Below, one piece after another: positions 12,401-27,400 of a stretch of 64,000 nucleotides of DNA. The position numbers were made by a program, and so were the translations under genes. A model generated the notes under the pieces. The model had not been told where the DNA came from. It ran no database searches and worked only from the letters and a program-made list of their open reading frames with translations. Source of the stretch: Heterohyrax brucei (Eukaryota; Chordata; Mammalia; Hyracoidea; Procaviidae); contig CM053146.1 in NCBI GenBank assembly GCA_028571685.1, forward strand, positions 109,591,431 through 109,655,430. The letters run 5' to 3'. The stretch's first letter is position 1. Each line of letters opens with the position of its first letter.

Positions 12401-15400
12401 TAGCCCGCACACTGCTTCCCACATTATAGGCTAAGTGAGTAGAGGAACAGTGACAGCGTTGTTGCCATATGAAAGAGTCAAATCATTCAGTTACTGGCTA
12501 CTGTGTCTTAAGTTGTCAGAAATGTGACAAGGACAGTGCTCAGCAGGTTTTCTGCATAACTCAGATTTCTCAATACAGTATTTAGCATCGTAATTTGAAA
12601 CATTCCTGCCTCTGGCTCTCACTACCAAAGTTATTTGATAAAATTGAAAATTGAATACCTAAGACTGAACTCAAGGTTGAAACTCTCCTGAAGCAGGACT
12701 GTGGGGCTCCAGCAGAAGATAATGACAGTTGTGGCCTTCCGTGCGTGTGACCTAAACAAGCCAGGTTGTCCAGGGCTGCCCGATCCTGCTTGCTTTCTGA
12801 GGTGTGCTGTGCATTACCATCGTCTCGGGTGCATGCCACTTTAGTGGGACAGGTCACAGAGGTAAAACCTGGGGACTTTGCAGAGCAGAAAACAAAGCTG
12901 TATTGCAAACAGTTGCTTTTGTTAGTTTAATTCTTTTGGCATTTGTGTATAGCGTTTTGTGCCTTTTAAAAATCTTTTCATAATAGAAAATATAGATATA
13001 CTCAAAGATAGGCTGGTACTGTGAACCCTCATAGATCCCTTACCTAGCTTTACCGATTACCATCTTGCCATTCTTGCTTCATTTATCTTCCCAGCCTTCA
13101 CACATACCCAACACATTTTTTTTGTGCTAGATTCAACTTTTTTAGTACTGTTTTTCCCGATTATAAAAATACTGTATTCTCATTTTGGAAAGCACATAAT
13201 AGGTTAAAGAAAATTTTAAAAAGAGACTAAGTTAGAATTGTGATCATGGTATTAGGTGGGAGAGAAAACTCAACAGTGTGGTGCTGCCTGCTGGTCTAGA
13301 CTGTTTTACCTTTCTCTGCCCTTGATCCAGGAACACTGATAGTTCAGAGATAGAATTCTCACCTTCTCTGCAGGAGACCTGGGTTCAGTGCCAGCCACTA
13401 CATTTCACGCATAACCAATACCAGTCGGCTGGTGGAGGCTTGTGTATTTCTGTGATGCTGAACAGGCTTCAGCAGAACTTCCAAACTAAGACAAACCTGG
13501 TAATTGGCTTCCAAAAAAATCAGCCAATTAAAACCCTGTTGATCACAGCTCTCCAGTGTGTAACCCGTCATGAGGATAGTGCAGGACCAGGCAGGGTTTT
13601 ATTTTATTGTGCAAGAGGTCACTATGAGTCCGGTGCCCACTTGATGGGAGCTAACAAAACAACCCTTAATCTCTTCCCCTGTCTAACTTTCAGCCCTGGT
13701 TCTTGTGTGAATTCCTTAGGCACCTCCCCACTCCAGGTGCAGTGACGCTGGCTGCCGGCGCCTCTCTCCCGGGAAAAGCTGCTCTGTGAGTGGTTATGGC
13801 CTGGCCAGTCTAGTTTTATGTCTCTTCACAAAAACCTGTGCTCCACCTAGTTTAGGGTGAGAGACGTGCTCACCAGCAGGGCTTTGTTGTCACACAAGAG
13901 CTTCCTTCCTGGGACATTGCCACTCTCTCTCCCTTCTCTGCAGTGAAAATGGACTGTGATGTCCTGGTCCTTATTGTCCATGAGGAGATACTGAGTGCTG
14001 CCTCTCTCAGAGTGGCCGTGGTCAATGGTGCAGTGGCCGCAGGTGAAGCCATGTGACAGGTTCTTCTAAAACAGCTGGCTCCTGGATAGCCTTGTTAGCT
14101 TGGCTGGAGTCTACTGTCTTGAGGCAGCATCACTCTTGTCCCTCTTCAGCCATTGCTGCCAATGACACAGCTCAAGATGTGAACCTCCTGGGTTCCTGGG
14201 GTGAGCAGGCCACGCCTGACAAATGCAGTTGCCCTACCAAGGCTTCTGTTAGGTGAGCCACTGCTGTTACAGACACGAATGGGTCACACACTGTGTATCC
14301 AGCTCTGTGTTTGGAGGGAGGAAGCAAATGAATCTAAGGAGAGGACCTGTACCCGCCCTCCTTCTGTGTTGTAGGTATTGTGTGTGGGGGATCTCGTCTG
14401 CGCCGTGATTGCGGAGTCCGAGGTCCAGGCAAAGCGAGCTGCTAAGCATGTGCACATCGTCTACGAAGATTTGGAGCCACTCATCCTAACAATTGAGGTA
14501 ATGAGCTCTGTGGTGGCGCCAGACCAGGGCCCAGAAGAGCAGATAGCAGTGGTGTATCAGTTAAAATGCTCTGGCTGCAATAATGGAACAGTCCAACTCA
14601 AAGTAGCTTCCAAAGGGTAGGGGTTTCATTGGCCTACAGCTGTGTTATTGTCAGTAATGTCACCAAAGACCTGGCTGCCTTCCCCCTCACTTCTCTGCTG
14701 CGTGTGGCAACCAGTCACTGTGAGCTTTCCTTGTTTGGGTCCAATGAGCAAACACTGCTGTTCCAACATTCCAAGCAAGAGTCCCGAAACTCAGCCTGAT
14801 AGCACTACTTAGGTTACCTATTCACCTCTGACTGGCCAAAGGAAGAGAGGAGGTGTTGGTTACTGCTGTGGGGTCAGATTTTTTTTGAAGTCATGTGCTG
14901 TATAGCGGAGTGGTAGAGACCTAAACAAAAATATAGCCCCTGTTTGGAAGGGAAAGAAGAATACTTGATAGGCAAACAACATGCCCAGGGCAGGTGGACT
15001 CATCCTATATCTCTCCATATTCACTGCTTCCCACACCAGAATCTCTCAGGCACACAGTGAGATTCTCTATGAAGCAGCTATTGGAGACAGTAGTTTTGCA
15101 TGTCTTAAACAATTAGTAAAGTACATGGTATCTTGTTGACCGAAACCAGTTGGAAAATTACATTTTTCTATCCTGTTTTCTAGAAAGGAGCTAGAAAACT
15201 GCAAAGGTTAACAGATTCATCACTGTGAAGTATGGAAGGGTGTACTTCTGCATGAATTTTATTGATCTCTGTGTAACCTGTAAAGCTGTAAGAATGAAAC
15301 TTGGGAAAGCAGCATGAGTACATGAGATTCAGGTTTTTTTCCCAGGCACACTCTGTTTTTGGACTTAATGGTACACGTGCGTTTGCTGCCTGGGGAGTCT

Positions 15401-18400
15401 GAGCTGGGTGTGAGCTCAGCTCACTGGTGTTGGGCCGGAGGTACATGGGGTTCTAGAGTGGGAGGGGAAACGCTGCCCCGGCTCGGGAGATCTCTTGCCC
15501 CCGCTGCCTCACATTTTAATTATCATTCTAGGATGCTGTGAGACACAACTCCTTTTATGAACCAGAAAAGAAATTGGAATATGGAAATGTTGATGAAGCA
15601 TTCAAAGAGGTGGATCAGATTCTCGAAGGTAAAACTATCTGAATGAAGAACGGGACAGAAGCAACCCTGTAAGAAAGCAGGTCTAGATTAATGCCACTTT
15701 TGCCTTCTAGAAATAATCTAGCCACCTACCGGGGCAGGGGGGTGTTTGCTCCTCAGGAACAGCATCTCATTCATAGTGTTTTCTGCTGCAGTGCAGGAGA
15801 AGGGCAGCAAGAGGCTAAGTGGGAAGCCCAGGCCTTACCCATGGCAGCCTCAGGCACTGTCCTCTTTTCTGTCCAGAACAAGTTTGTTGTGGATGAATCC
15901 CCTTGGCTCACTCACACTCACATACTGCATGAGTATTTCTTGCTACACAACTGTTCTCCAAGGGGAGTATTATTATCCCAGTCTCTCAGAATGGAAAAGT
16001 AAGGCTCAGGGTGGTTAAGGAGTATGACCAAGGTCACACAACAGCTGCTAGGTGACAAAGCTGGTAGCAGAATTGATAGCCTTTTAGGCTTTCAAATCAC
16101 ATGTTTTTTCTCTGATTCTTCTTTCTCTCATTTCTTTTCTGTCTTCCGCCCTGCTTCCATTCTTTTATATATATGCTTCCATTTCTTTTATATATACATA
16201 TGTATATGTACATGTATATATGTGTATATATATATATATATGTATATAATTAAATGTGCCTCTTAGGAAATAGTTGATAGCAGCTTTCCAATAAAACTTT
16301 TTTACAACTTTTTAATTTGAAATAACTTTAAACATGCAGAAAGTTGCAGAAACAATACAAAACTTCCAATTATCCTTCCCCCAGATTCCTATGCACACAC
16401 ACACTTTGTATTTTTCTGACTTATTTGAGAGTAAATTATAGATGTGCCACCTCTTTACCCCAAATACTTATTTCCTAAGAACAAGGACATTCTTGTACAT
16501 AAACATGTTGTTACCAAAATCTGACAATTAGTGCTGACACACTGCTGTTGTCTAATCTACAGATTTATTGACGTTTTTGCCAGTTGTCTCAGTAATGTTT
16601 TTTATAACAAAAATATAGCATTTATCATGATCAAGATCACAAAGCCAGCCTTTGTCTTCATGACCTTGACTTTTTTGAAGAGTATAGGCCAGTTATTTTG
16701 TAGAACAGCCCTGAATTTGAGTTTGAGTTTTCTTACAGTTAAATTCAAAGCACCTTAGTAAACAGAACTAGTAAACACACACACATCTATATTTCTGTAT
16801 CTACCTATATAAACCCAGACCATATCAGTTGCCAACAAGTTGATTCCAAGTTACTGTAACTCTGTGTCAGAAGAGAACTGTACTCCACAGGGTTTTTAAT
16901 ACTTTGTTTTTGGAAACAGTTCACCAGAACTTTCTTCTGAGGGGCCTTAAGGTGAATTTGAACTGCCAGCCTTTCAGTTAGTAGCCCATCCTTTAACCAT
17001 TTTTGCACCACCCAGGAACACACACACACTCAGACACGCACTCACACACACACAACCAGGAGTTCACACTAATACCTCCAGTTCCAGTCCATCTCTGCAG
17101 GGTTTATTCTAGGTTTTCCCCTTTCCATTTTTGTGATTCTTTTTAAAATGATTTTTTAGAATTTTAAAAAAATTAAAAATTCATACACAATGAAAGCCAT
17201 TCTTCTAAGTTTATGTTTCTCTGAGTTTTGGAAAATTCAGAGAGTGGGATTGGATAATGTTTTAGTTATCTAGTGCTGCTATAACAGAAATAGGACAAGT
17301 GCATGGCTTTAACAGAAATTCATTTTCTCAGTTAACGCATTATCCATTGTTGTTGAATCAATTCTAGCTCATCGTGACCCCATTTTCTCATGTAGGAGGC
17401 TAGAAGTCCAAACTCAGGGCACTGGCTGCAGGGGAAGCCTTTCTCTCTATGTTGGCTTTGGGGACAGATTCTTGTCTGTTTTCAGCTTCTATTTTTCTGT
17501 GGTGATCATAGTAATCTTCACAAAGCATGTCCTCACCCGTCTCTGCTTCCTCACTTAATCTACTCTTTTATGTCTCAAAAGAGATTGATTTAAACCACAC
17601 CCTACAGTAATATGGCTACATTGACATAGCAAAGGAAACTCATTCCCAAATTGGATTATAACCACAGGTAGAGGGTTAGGATTTACAATGCAGAATTTTG
17701 GAGGCCACAATTCAATCCATAACAGACAAACACCACCACGTCAAAACAGAGTTAGGCTGCTGTTCAGTCTACAAGCAAATCTCAGTCCATGCTTCTTCCC
17801 AGTGTTCTCCACTGTCGACTGTGTTATCCAGGCTCTGGCGGCCCCTGTGAGGTCTGCCAAGCAAGCTCTCTGACTTAACCCAAATGTGTTCTGGGTGGGC
17901 GTGGGCCGGCTACGCCACTTCTTAGGGAAGGTGACACTCATTTGGAATTGTCCGTCTTTTAAGAGAATTTCTGAGGTATTGGTCTCTAGTGCATGTTAGA
18001 TCTACCAGCACTCGCCCTAACTTTTCTTTACATTGCTGGTCACAAGTACAGGAAGAGCTCTAAGACATACCATCTCTGGATACTCAGCACATAGCTGTGT
18101 GGTATGTAAGCAGACACTCTAGCTACTGGAATTCAAAGACCATGGTGTATCTTTAATTCCATGGCTGTGTGTTAAACTTGAAGGTGGTTGAGGGTCTGCT
18201 GGATATTGTTATCTAGAAGCTATAGGAAAGGCACATTGCACTGTCACCCACTGGTGGTTTCTGGCCTCCCGCCTCATTAGCTGTTTGTGCTTGGCAGGCT
18301 TCTTCTCAGTACTCAGTTTGTGTATTTTAAAATGATATGGTTAAAATAACGTCGGTCTCAGAGAGGTCCATTATGAAGTACAAGAGAGGTAACATGCGTG

Positions 18401-21400
18401 CTTGGTGCAGAGCCTGGTACAGAGCACAGAATTTAAGATTCATTAACTGTGAGCTATAACTAGCACACTAGCTATCAACCGGAAGGTTGATATTTCTAAA
18501 TCCATCAGCTCCGTGGTAGGAAGCCTGGTGTTGTGCACCAGGAAAAATTACAGCCATAGGAGGGGAAGTGCTGCCCCTCCCTGACTTTTCTCTACATTGC
18601 TGTGTGTAGGGTGGGTTGTAAAAGTTATGGGAAAGCTGCTTTCTACATATCTGTCCTACCCTATAGGGCAGTTATTCTCTGTTCCATGTAGTAACTGTAA
18701 GTTGAAATTGACTTAATGGCACCTAACAGTTATCATTAGATTTAGGTCTTTGTGTTGTTCTCTAGAAAAGGTGTCTTCCTGCCTCATGGTGTATTGATAA
18801 GTATAACCCATTACTGTTGAATCAATTCTGACTCATAGTGCCCCACAGGACGTAGTAGAACTGCCCCATAGAGTTTCCAAGATGTGGCTGGTGGATTTGA
18901 ACTGCCAAGCTTTGGGTTAGCAGCTGAGTTGTTAACCACTGTCCCACCAGGGCTCTGAAAAGGAGCATAGGCACCTGTTAGAAGAAGCATTTACACCACT
19001 TTTAAGTTTTTCTTCTCTTGACTTGCTAGTTTCAGGTGCTTTTTCTCACTCTACTATTGCCATTTGGTGTAAGAATTTTTGACAGTTTCTGTGAGCACTA
19101 ACAAGAGTTGTATTCATAACATTATATAGCATTTAACCTGTCTCTTAGGAAATACATGTAAAATAAAAAGTATGTGCAGCATTATGTCAGGTCTTAGAAT
19201 ATGTTGTTGAAAGATGTTGGTTTTTGTATTTTTTCTTTTATTTTGACCTGAGAGATAGATTCTTGGGATCAGAGCACTGGAAGGATATTAAAGATCTCCA
19301 TTTACAAATGAGCCAACTAAGGCCAGAGAGTATGTGACTGACTGAGAATTTAATCTGTTTCCTGACTCTGAGGTTAATGTTCTGTCCTCTACATTATGCC
19401 TCTTCTTGTTTATCGTTTGTTTTCTTTAATTCTGTTAGCTGGGATGAGCTTTACACCAGATTACCAAATCAACCCGTTTGGCGTGGAGTTGGTTCTGACT
19501 CATAGAGGCCCTACAGTACAGAGTAGACCTGCCCCATAGTGTCTCCAGGGAGTGGCTGGTGGATTTGAACTGCTGGCCTTTTGATTAGCAGCTAAATTCT
19601 TAGTCACTGTGCCACCGGGGCTCCTATACGGGGATAGGAGACCACAATGTCTCTGGCACGGTTTGCAAGAGACCTTAGAAAGCCTTCAAACTAAGACTGT
19701 TTTCCCCACCAGTTGTCCTTTTTGGCAGAGCATAAGGACACTTCTTTATATCTTAAAGGGCTGTTGGTTTTTAAGTACCTCTTATTAAAGGAGGAATCAC
19801 TCTTAAACCCATAAACCAAAACAAACTCAACCACTGTCACTGAGTCTGGTCTGACTCATAGTGATACCGGGCTAACATTTTATCTCAGGAATTAGTTGAC
19901 TACTTGGTTACCAACCAAGAGAACTGAGAGTCACACTTGGGTGAAGAGAGTACACCTTTGGGTGGGGGCTGGGAGACTGAGCAGCATGGTGTTTTGGGCT
20001 CTAATTGCTGCCTGTCTGACAGGGTTAAAGCAGGAGAACCTCTGTTTATTTTCTAGCTCTGTATATTTTAAATGGAATGGATAGTTAATAAAGTAAGTTC
20101 TGAGTGGATGGATGGGATCACTAATACCACAAGTACAAATTTGAGCCTGGTAACAACAAAAAGCTTTAACCAGTGTCCAGTCTCTGTTAAAAGCTTAAAC
20201 TGAAATTGATATTAGTCCCTGAAATTTTAATATTTCTGTTTCTTAAGTGAAGCAGGGAAACCCTGGTGGCACAGAGGTTAAGTGCCATGGCTGCCAACCA
20301 AAAGGTCAACAGTTCAAGTCCACCAGGCGCGCCCTGGAAACTCTATGGGGCAGTTCTGCTCTGTCCTGTAGGATCGCTATGGGTTGGAATTGACTCGATG
20401 ACACTGGGTTTGGTGTGGTTTGGTTTCAAGTGAAGCAGAAATTGTTCTTGTGTATTCTTTACTCAGGTTTCAGGTAATGTAGGAGGCTTCTATCTTTTCC
20501 AGATTCAGTACAAAAGACTGACTTAAGAATTTTTCTCAAAGGGCTTGGAAGCTACTACTATCTGGTACCTTTTTTATTTTTTTAAAGTGATGCCGCCTAC
20601 CTGATGTGATGACTCATCTTGTATTCTGTTTGTTCTCTGGTTTCTCACCCCCCTGCCTGTGAGTGCTGTCTGTACAGGGTAGGTTGGCTGAAGAGAAATA
20701 CATCTACACTATCTTTGTGCAAGAACTCGAGTGCCATAGTACTTTTACTGTAACCATACACGTTTTCCTAGAACACCATGACCAGTGTAATGGTAGACAC
20801 GTTGGATTCCCGTGCAAAACTCTACTCCAAACCTGCAGGTGTAATCAGAGCTAAACATTCTTTTTCATGGCCCTTCTTTCTTTCGCAGCTGGCTGCCAGG
20901 GTGGGAGCACTGAATTCCCATGTACACGGATAATAGCCGAGGTATGTGTGACCTTTCCTGTCTGACTGCGTCCTTGACTCAGGTGTGTTTTTCTGTGACA
21001 GGTGAGATACACATGGGAGGCCAAGAACATTTTTATATGGAAACCCAAAGCATGCTTGTGGTTCCCAGAGGAGAGGATCGAGAAACAGATGTCTACGTCT
21101 CCACACAGTTTCCCAGATACACACAGGTAATATGGGGCCATTGTAGAGAAGACACAGCTGAGTGGTTTCTACCAGCAAAACATGCCAAGAGCAGTTAGAG
21201 ACAAAAATGTCATTTCGTATCCATTTTGGTATTAATAGCTATATCATTTCAAAGCTTTTAGGACAGTATTATTAAAGTAGGGCATTTTGTTTGTCATTCT
21301 CTAGCTTTAAAATCAATTACAGAATCAGATCTTTGTACCCTATAGATACTTCTTCACACCATTAAGAATTTAAAAGGGAAAAGAGAGAGGCTTGCTCTCT

Positions 21401-24400
21401 AAAACTTAGCAGCTAAAGTGCACGAACCAGTTAGGAAGCAGTATTAGACAGGACGCAACCAGTTACTAAATCAACGAGTCAGAGTCTACGTGAGTGGAGT
21501 AAATAAGAGAGAGTAGGGTTTGGGGAGGGCTAGAATCATCCAGGAAGCTCTGTGAAGAAGCAGTCATAAATTTGGATTCATAGTGAGAGTGAGATTTATC
21601 CAGATGCTAAGAAAAAGAAAGACCATTTCCAGGCAATTCCACAGGAAGATCAAGCCCCACTCATCTGTTAGTTTCCCCATCCATTGTGCAGTGGATGAGT
21701 ACTAGGCAGCATGAACATAAGAAAGCAGAAGCACCCCAAAAGCCACCCAGGCTGGAATGAGAGTGCTCTTAGGAAAGGCGAGACGAAGCACTAGGATGGA
21801 TGTAAGGGAAATAAGGCAGAAGACAGATCTTGATTCAGTGAGTAGGACACCAGTGGAGTTACCACAGCAAACAAGGATGTGGGGATCTGGATTGGGGGAC
21901 TTTTTAAAAGTGGAACACTAAGAATAAGAGGGTGAAGTCCGTTCCAGTCTTCTGCTGCTCCTTGCTCCTGGTGTGACCTTGGGCCCATCACTTCATTCTG
22001 CTGGGATTCTCTGTGTAGCAAAATGAGTTGTTAGATGTTGTGATCTCTGAACGCTGGTACAGCAAGGAAGAGAGAGCCCTGCTTTCAGGGAGGAGCAGCT
22101 GGTCAAGTGGCAGCTGAGACATGCTCCTTCTCCAGGGGAAACCGTAGAATGCAGAGGAAAGGCCCAGTCTGGGAGAGGCTTGGAAGGCCATGAAATGTCA
22201 CTGCTTCAGAAACAGCATCCCTAGCATTAGTGTACCCCACAGATAGTTCAGAAGCCTGGTGGTGCAGATGGGTAGGCATCCCACTCCTAACTGAGAAGTT
22301 GACAGTGGGAACCTACTGAGAGGCCTCGTGGGAGAAGACATGGTGACCTGCTCCCATAAAGAGTACAACTGAGACAACACTGTGGGACAGTTCTGCTCTG
22401 TCACTGGGGTCATGGTGACTCAAAATCCACTCAGTGGTACATAATAACCAGAATAACTCAGGTATAATTCATGAGAAAAATGAAGGAAATTACTAGTACA
22501 GATGTATCTTGTTGATATTGAAAGGCTTGTTGTGTACTCTCCGGCTGATTCTGCCTCACAGTGACCATGTTAAAAAAAAAAAAAAAAGAAGAACACCAAA
22601 CCTATTGCAATCTAGTCAACCTCAACTCATAGCAACCCTATAGGATAGAGTAGATCTGCCCCATATGGTTTCCAAGAACCACCTGGTAGATTAGGACTGC
22701 GGACCTATTTGTTAACAGCTGTATCTCTTAACCACTGTACCACCAGAGTTAACTAGTAGGGTTTCCAAAGCTGTAATCTTAACAGAAGCTGATTGTCTGC
22801 TGTTTTCTCTTATAGAGTGGCTGGTAGGTTTAAACTTTTGTTTATCCTAGCTGAGCAATTAACCACTCTTCCACAGTGACTGCTTATATTAAAAGGTCTA
22901 CTTAATATTAATAAAGGCTTTGGTGATAGCATTATAACCCTGTACTGCTGAGATCAGTGAGGACACATGTTAAGGTTATTAGAAACTTGTTCCTGTTATT
23001 TAGCAGCTTGTGAGTTGTCTACAACATGAAAAAATCAATAGGTGCTATGCTGTTTCATTCCCGTTTCAGGAGTTGCTTTCTTTTTGTTAGGACCATAGAT
23101 GTGACAATGAATCACAATTGAGTCCTTGCTGAAGATGGGTCAGATTAATGAGAACTGTTAACATTCACAGGCCATAGTTGCTTCAGTCTTGAAGGTCCCA
23201 GCTAACAAGGTTATGTGCCATGTGAGACGTGTTGGTGGGGCGTTTGGTGGAAAGTTAGGCAAAACGGGCATCTTGGCAGCCATCACTGCATTTGCCGCCA
23301 ACAAGTAAGTGGAGAACATCTGTTCAATAGCCTAAAAATAAGGCCCCAGGAAAATCTCAGGATTAGCATTAATGAGGAAGAATCTTGGCCAAGATTACCT
23401 GAAATGCCCTGTAAGGTACAAACATGCAAACAAGCTGTTAGTTTATTACAGTTTCTTTGTTGTATGTTGTATGTTATCATGCTACATACTCTAGGAATGA
23501 AAAGTAGAATCTATTACCAGAAAGAATAAAAACCACAATAAAAATTGGGCAGTACTGAAGAGTAGGCAGAAATAACCCGAATGAGTGGAGGTTACTTGTC
23601 TTTGAGCCAGAAAAGCCAAACCACCGTTTTGAGTCAGCTCCAGCGCACAGCCACCCTGCAGGACAGAGCAGCACTGCTCCCTGGCATTGCCGCATCTGTG
23701 GTGTTTCCAGAAGCAGAGGCCACGTGTCCTCTGTGGGGAAGCTAATCGGTTCCAACAGCCGACTTTTCACTCAGTAGCCAAGAGCTATCACCACTGCCCA
23801 GCAGGGCTGAGCATCTATTCAAACTTAACTTTTAAATACAGATACCAAGCCAAGTGCTGTCGAGTCGGATCTGACTCATGGCAACCCTAGGGGCCAGGGT
23901 AGAACTGACCCCCGGAGTATTACTTATGGATATACATACACAATGCATATATATTCATTTAAATGGCATTTTTCTTTTGTTATGTTTCATTATACTGCCA
24001 CTGCCCTTTCAGGATCTCAAAACATTACCACAGGAAACTGTTTTTGGAGCAGGCACACCTGCTTAGATGGCTTAATTTCTTGGTCAGTTAATATAGGCCA
24101 ATTCCTATAATCCCAGGAAAGAAAAGGCCATGATTCCAGACCTGTCCTACCAGGGAATCTTTGGCAATCCGACAACACCAGAATTCTCCCTTCAGAATGA
24201 GTCTGCTATGTCTGTAATGTGACCTCCAAACATTTGCCTATGACAGGGGTTGTTAAAACACAGTGAGAAATGCCCCACAGCAACTCTGGTACTGGAGAGC
24301 CAGCTTCCCACTGCTAGATGCCTGATGTTATGCCAAAGAGAGGGGAGGCCACTGTGAATGCCCTGGGTCAGCACGGCCTGGTGAGGAGTGGGTCTCTTCT

Positions 24401-27400
24401 GTAGTGTGTGGAGCCTGTCCTTAAGCTCTCAATAAAACCAAACCCACTGCCATCTGGTCAATTGAGGCTCAATAGTGATCCTGTAAGACAACTGTAGAAT
24501 GATCTCATAGAGTTCCAAGGAGAACCTGGTAGGTCTGAGTTGCCATCCTTTTGGTTAGCAGCCATAGCTTACAAATTCCAGATACTACCAATTTGGTAAA
24601 AGAGTTTACCTCTTGTGCTTTTTTCCTGTTTTAGACTTGGTCGTGCAGTCCGTTGCATTCTGGAACGAGGAGAAGACATGCTAATAACTGGGGGACGCCA
24701 CCCTTACTTGGGAAAATACAAAGTAAATAGAAGAAGAAGAAGAAAAATGGGCTTATGTTATGAATACATTCTGTAAATGCAGAAGTCCACAAAGCAAACA
24801 GGCTTGGCTACTCTGTAGTACTGGGGAACATTTAGCACATCAAGAAATTGTTTTTCTGTTTAACTTTCTTTTTTTTTTTTTACTGTGTTAAGTGAAAGTG
24901 TGCGATCCAAATCAATTTTGCATGCCTGCCTATGTGCAGCTCCTCTGTTCTCCTTGCCCCGTAGCAGTACACTCCTTTTTCATTTTATACTTGTCGTATC
25001 CTCTTAACAAGCTCTTGTCCCCTCCTCTCCACCCTCCTGTCTCCCATCTAGAAAGAGACCAGTAGGACAGCCTCTTATAAATCCATAGAACCATAAAGTA
25101 CACCCACCACATGGTCACATTGTGTCCCCGAGTCTAGTCTAGTTTGTCTGAAGAGTTAACCTCAGTCCTGTTTTCCAGACAGGGGCAGCAGCAGGTCTAG
25201 GGGCCATGCTCCCAGGAGATCCCCTGTGCCATTAGACCATCAGTTGTGGTCTTTTAGTAGAGCTGTGGCGCTGAACTGCTTTTTTTCTCATGTTCCACAG
25301 GGACTCAACATTATGTTCTCCATCACAGCTGTCTTTGGTGGTGGCCAGACACTATTTCGTTCTTCTGGTCACATGTTGATACAGTCTCCCATTTACATGG
25401 GTCCTTCTTCCTTCTATCTCCTGAACTCTTTTTTCCCTTGTGTCTTTGGTGTTCTTGGGGATCATCTGTTCCAGATGAGTTGGGACCCTTTAGTGTACCT
25501 CAGATGGCAGCTTGCTAGCCTTTAAGACCCCAGATGCCACTCACCAAGAAGGCATACAGAAGACTCTCTTAGCAATACGCTAATTATGCCAGTTGACCTC
25601 AGTGTCCCCCGAGAACATGGTTCCCAGACCCTTCCCCTTGTACTCTATCCTTGCAATATTAGGTTGAGATTAGAAAAGCTTTCAGTTTATGGTGAAGTCC
25701 AGTTAAGTTTATCTCCTTTCTACTGTGTGGTGTCACTGCTTTCACCTAACCAAATTTCTGTCAACTATTTAATCTATGACCAACCATCACTCCCCCTCCA
25801 CACCTTTGTCGCTATCAAAGAGTCTTTTCTTCTGTACATAAGTCTGTTTTTAAGTGCTTCAGCAGACATCTCATACAATATTTGTCCTTTTGCTGCTGAC
25901 TGATTTCACTCAGCATAATGTCTTCCAATTGAAATCAGGTTATGAGGAGTTTCCTAAAATCATCATTGTTTTTTATCATTGCATATTGTTCCACTGAGTA
26001 TGTGTACTGCAGTTTGTTTATCGATATATCTGTTGATGGGTATCTAGGTTGGTTCCTTCTTTTTGCTGTTGTGAACTGTGCTGCAGTAAACATTCATTTG
26101 CATGTGTCTGTTTATGTGACAGCCTTTGTTTCTGTAGGATAAATTCCAAGTAGTGGGATTACTGGATCAAATGGCATATCTATTTTCAGCTTTTTAAGGA
26201 AGCACCAGATTGCTTTCCAAAGAGGTTATGCCATTTTGCAATCCCACCAGCAATGTAGGAGAGTTCCCATTTCTCCACAGCCTCTCGAGCATTTATTTTG
26301 TGTTTTTTTGGATTATGGCCACCCTCTTTGGGGTGCGATGGTATCTCATTGTAGTTTTAATTTGGATTTCTCTGATAGCTAATGACTGTGAACATTTCCT
26401 CTTGTGTCTTTTGGGTGCCTGGATGTCCTGTTTCATGAAGTGTCTGCCCATCTCCTTTGCCCGTTGCTTACTTGAGTTATTTATCTTTTCTTGTTGATAT
26501 TTTGCAGTACCTTATATATTATGGATATCAGATGTCAGTCCAACATATAGTTGCCAGATATTTTTTCCCATTCTTTAGGTTGTCTTTTAAATCTTTTGAT
26601 AAAGTCTTTGGATGAGCACAAGTGTTTGTTTCTTAGTAGTTCCCGTTTATCTATTTTCTGTTGATCATGCTTTGTCAGATTTTGAAGTCTGTCTAAGCTG
26701 TGTATTAGAACTTCCATTGTTGACCCCATTTTTTCTTGCTTAAACTTTATAGTTTGAGGTTTCGTATTTAGGTGTTTGATGCATTGTGAGTTAGGTGTTG
26801 TGTAAGGTGTGAGATATGTTTCAGGTCTTGTGTCAGTTTTTTGCAGAGATACCCAGTTTTGCCAAGACCGTGTATTAAAGAGACTATTTTTACCCCAGTT
26901 TACAACCTTAGGGTCTTTACCGAGTATCAGCTGTTCTCGTGGAGTCTCTGGGGTCTCAACTCCATTGGTCTGTATGTCTCTTTGTGTATCAGTACTAGGC
27001 TGTTTTGACTACTGTGGCAGTGTAATAGGTTCTAAGTTCAGGTAGTATGCGTCCTCCCACTGTGTTCCTCTTCTTCAGTAGAGCTTTACCTACCTGGGAT
27101 TTCTTCCCTTTCCAGACAAAATTGGTGATTTGTTTCTCCATCTCATTAAAAAAAATGACATGGAATTTGTATTGGGGTTGCATTATATATGTAGATCGCC
27201 TTGGTTAAAACAGACATTTTCACAATGTTAAGTCTTCCTATCCATGAGCAGGATAAGTTTCTCCATTTTATGTAAGTCTTATTTGGTTTCTTGCAGTAAG
27301 TTCTTGTAGTTCTCACTGTATAGGAGTTTTATTTCTCTAGTTAGATTTATTCCTAGGTATTTTATCTTCTTGGGGCTATAGTGAATGATACTGGTTTGGT

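Larger units (their letters stand above)
15629..21001 (+). other. Intron 6 of window (5.4 kb)
   Basis: Phase-1 intron rich in SINEs, with a TA microsatellite, an old L1-like segment and an LTR, listed separately. Nothing is recognised in 15629-16160, 17726-18644, 18959-19461, 19871-20244 or 20439-21001. Confidence 0.8.
21127..23170 (+). other. Intron 7 of window
   Basis: 2.0 kb with a degenerate SINE (22243-22445) and a nested SINE cluster (22530-22880). 21127-22242 shows nothing recognised. Confidence 0.8.
23305..24634 (+). other. Intron 8 of window
   Basis: 1.3 kb, phase 2. It contains three reversed SINE copies. 23305-23611 and 23916-24431 show nothing recognised. Confidence 0.8.

Noticed and set aside
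13870-14620. Open frame 14378-14620 as a separate gene
   Set aside because: Its first part is AOX1 exon 5; the rest is intron read-through past the GTAATG donor.
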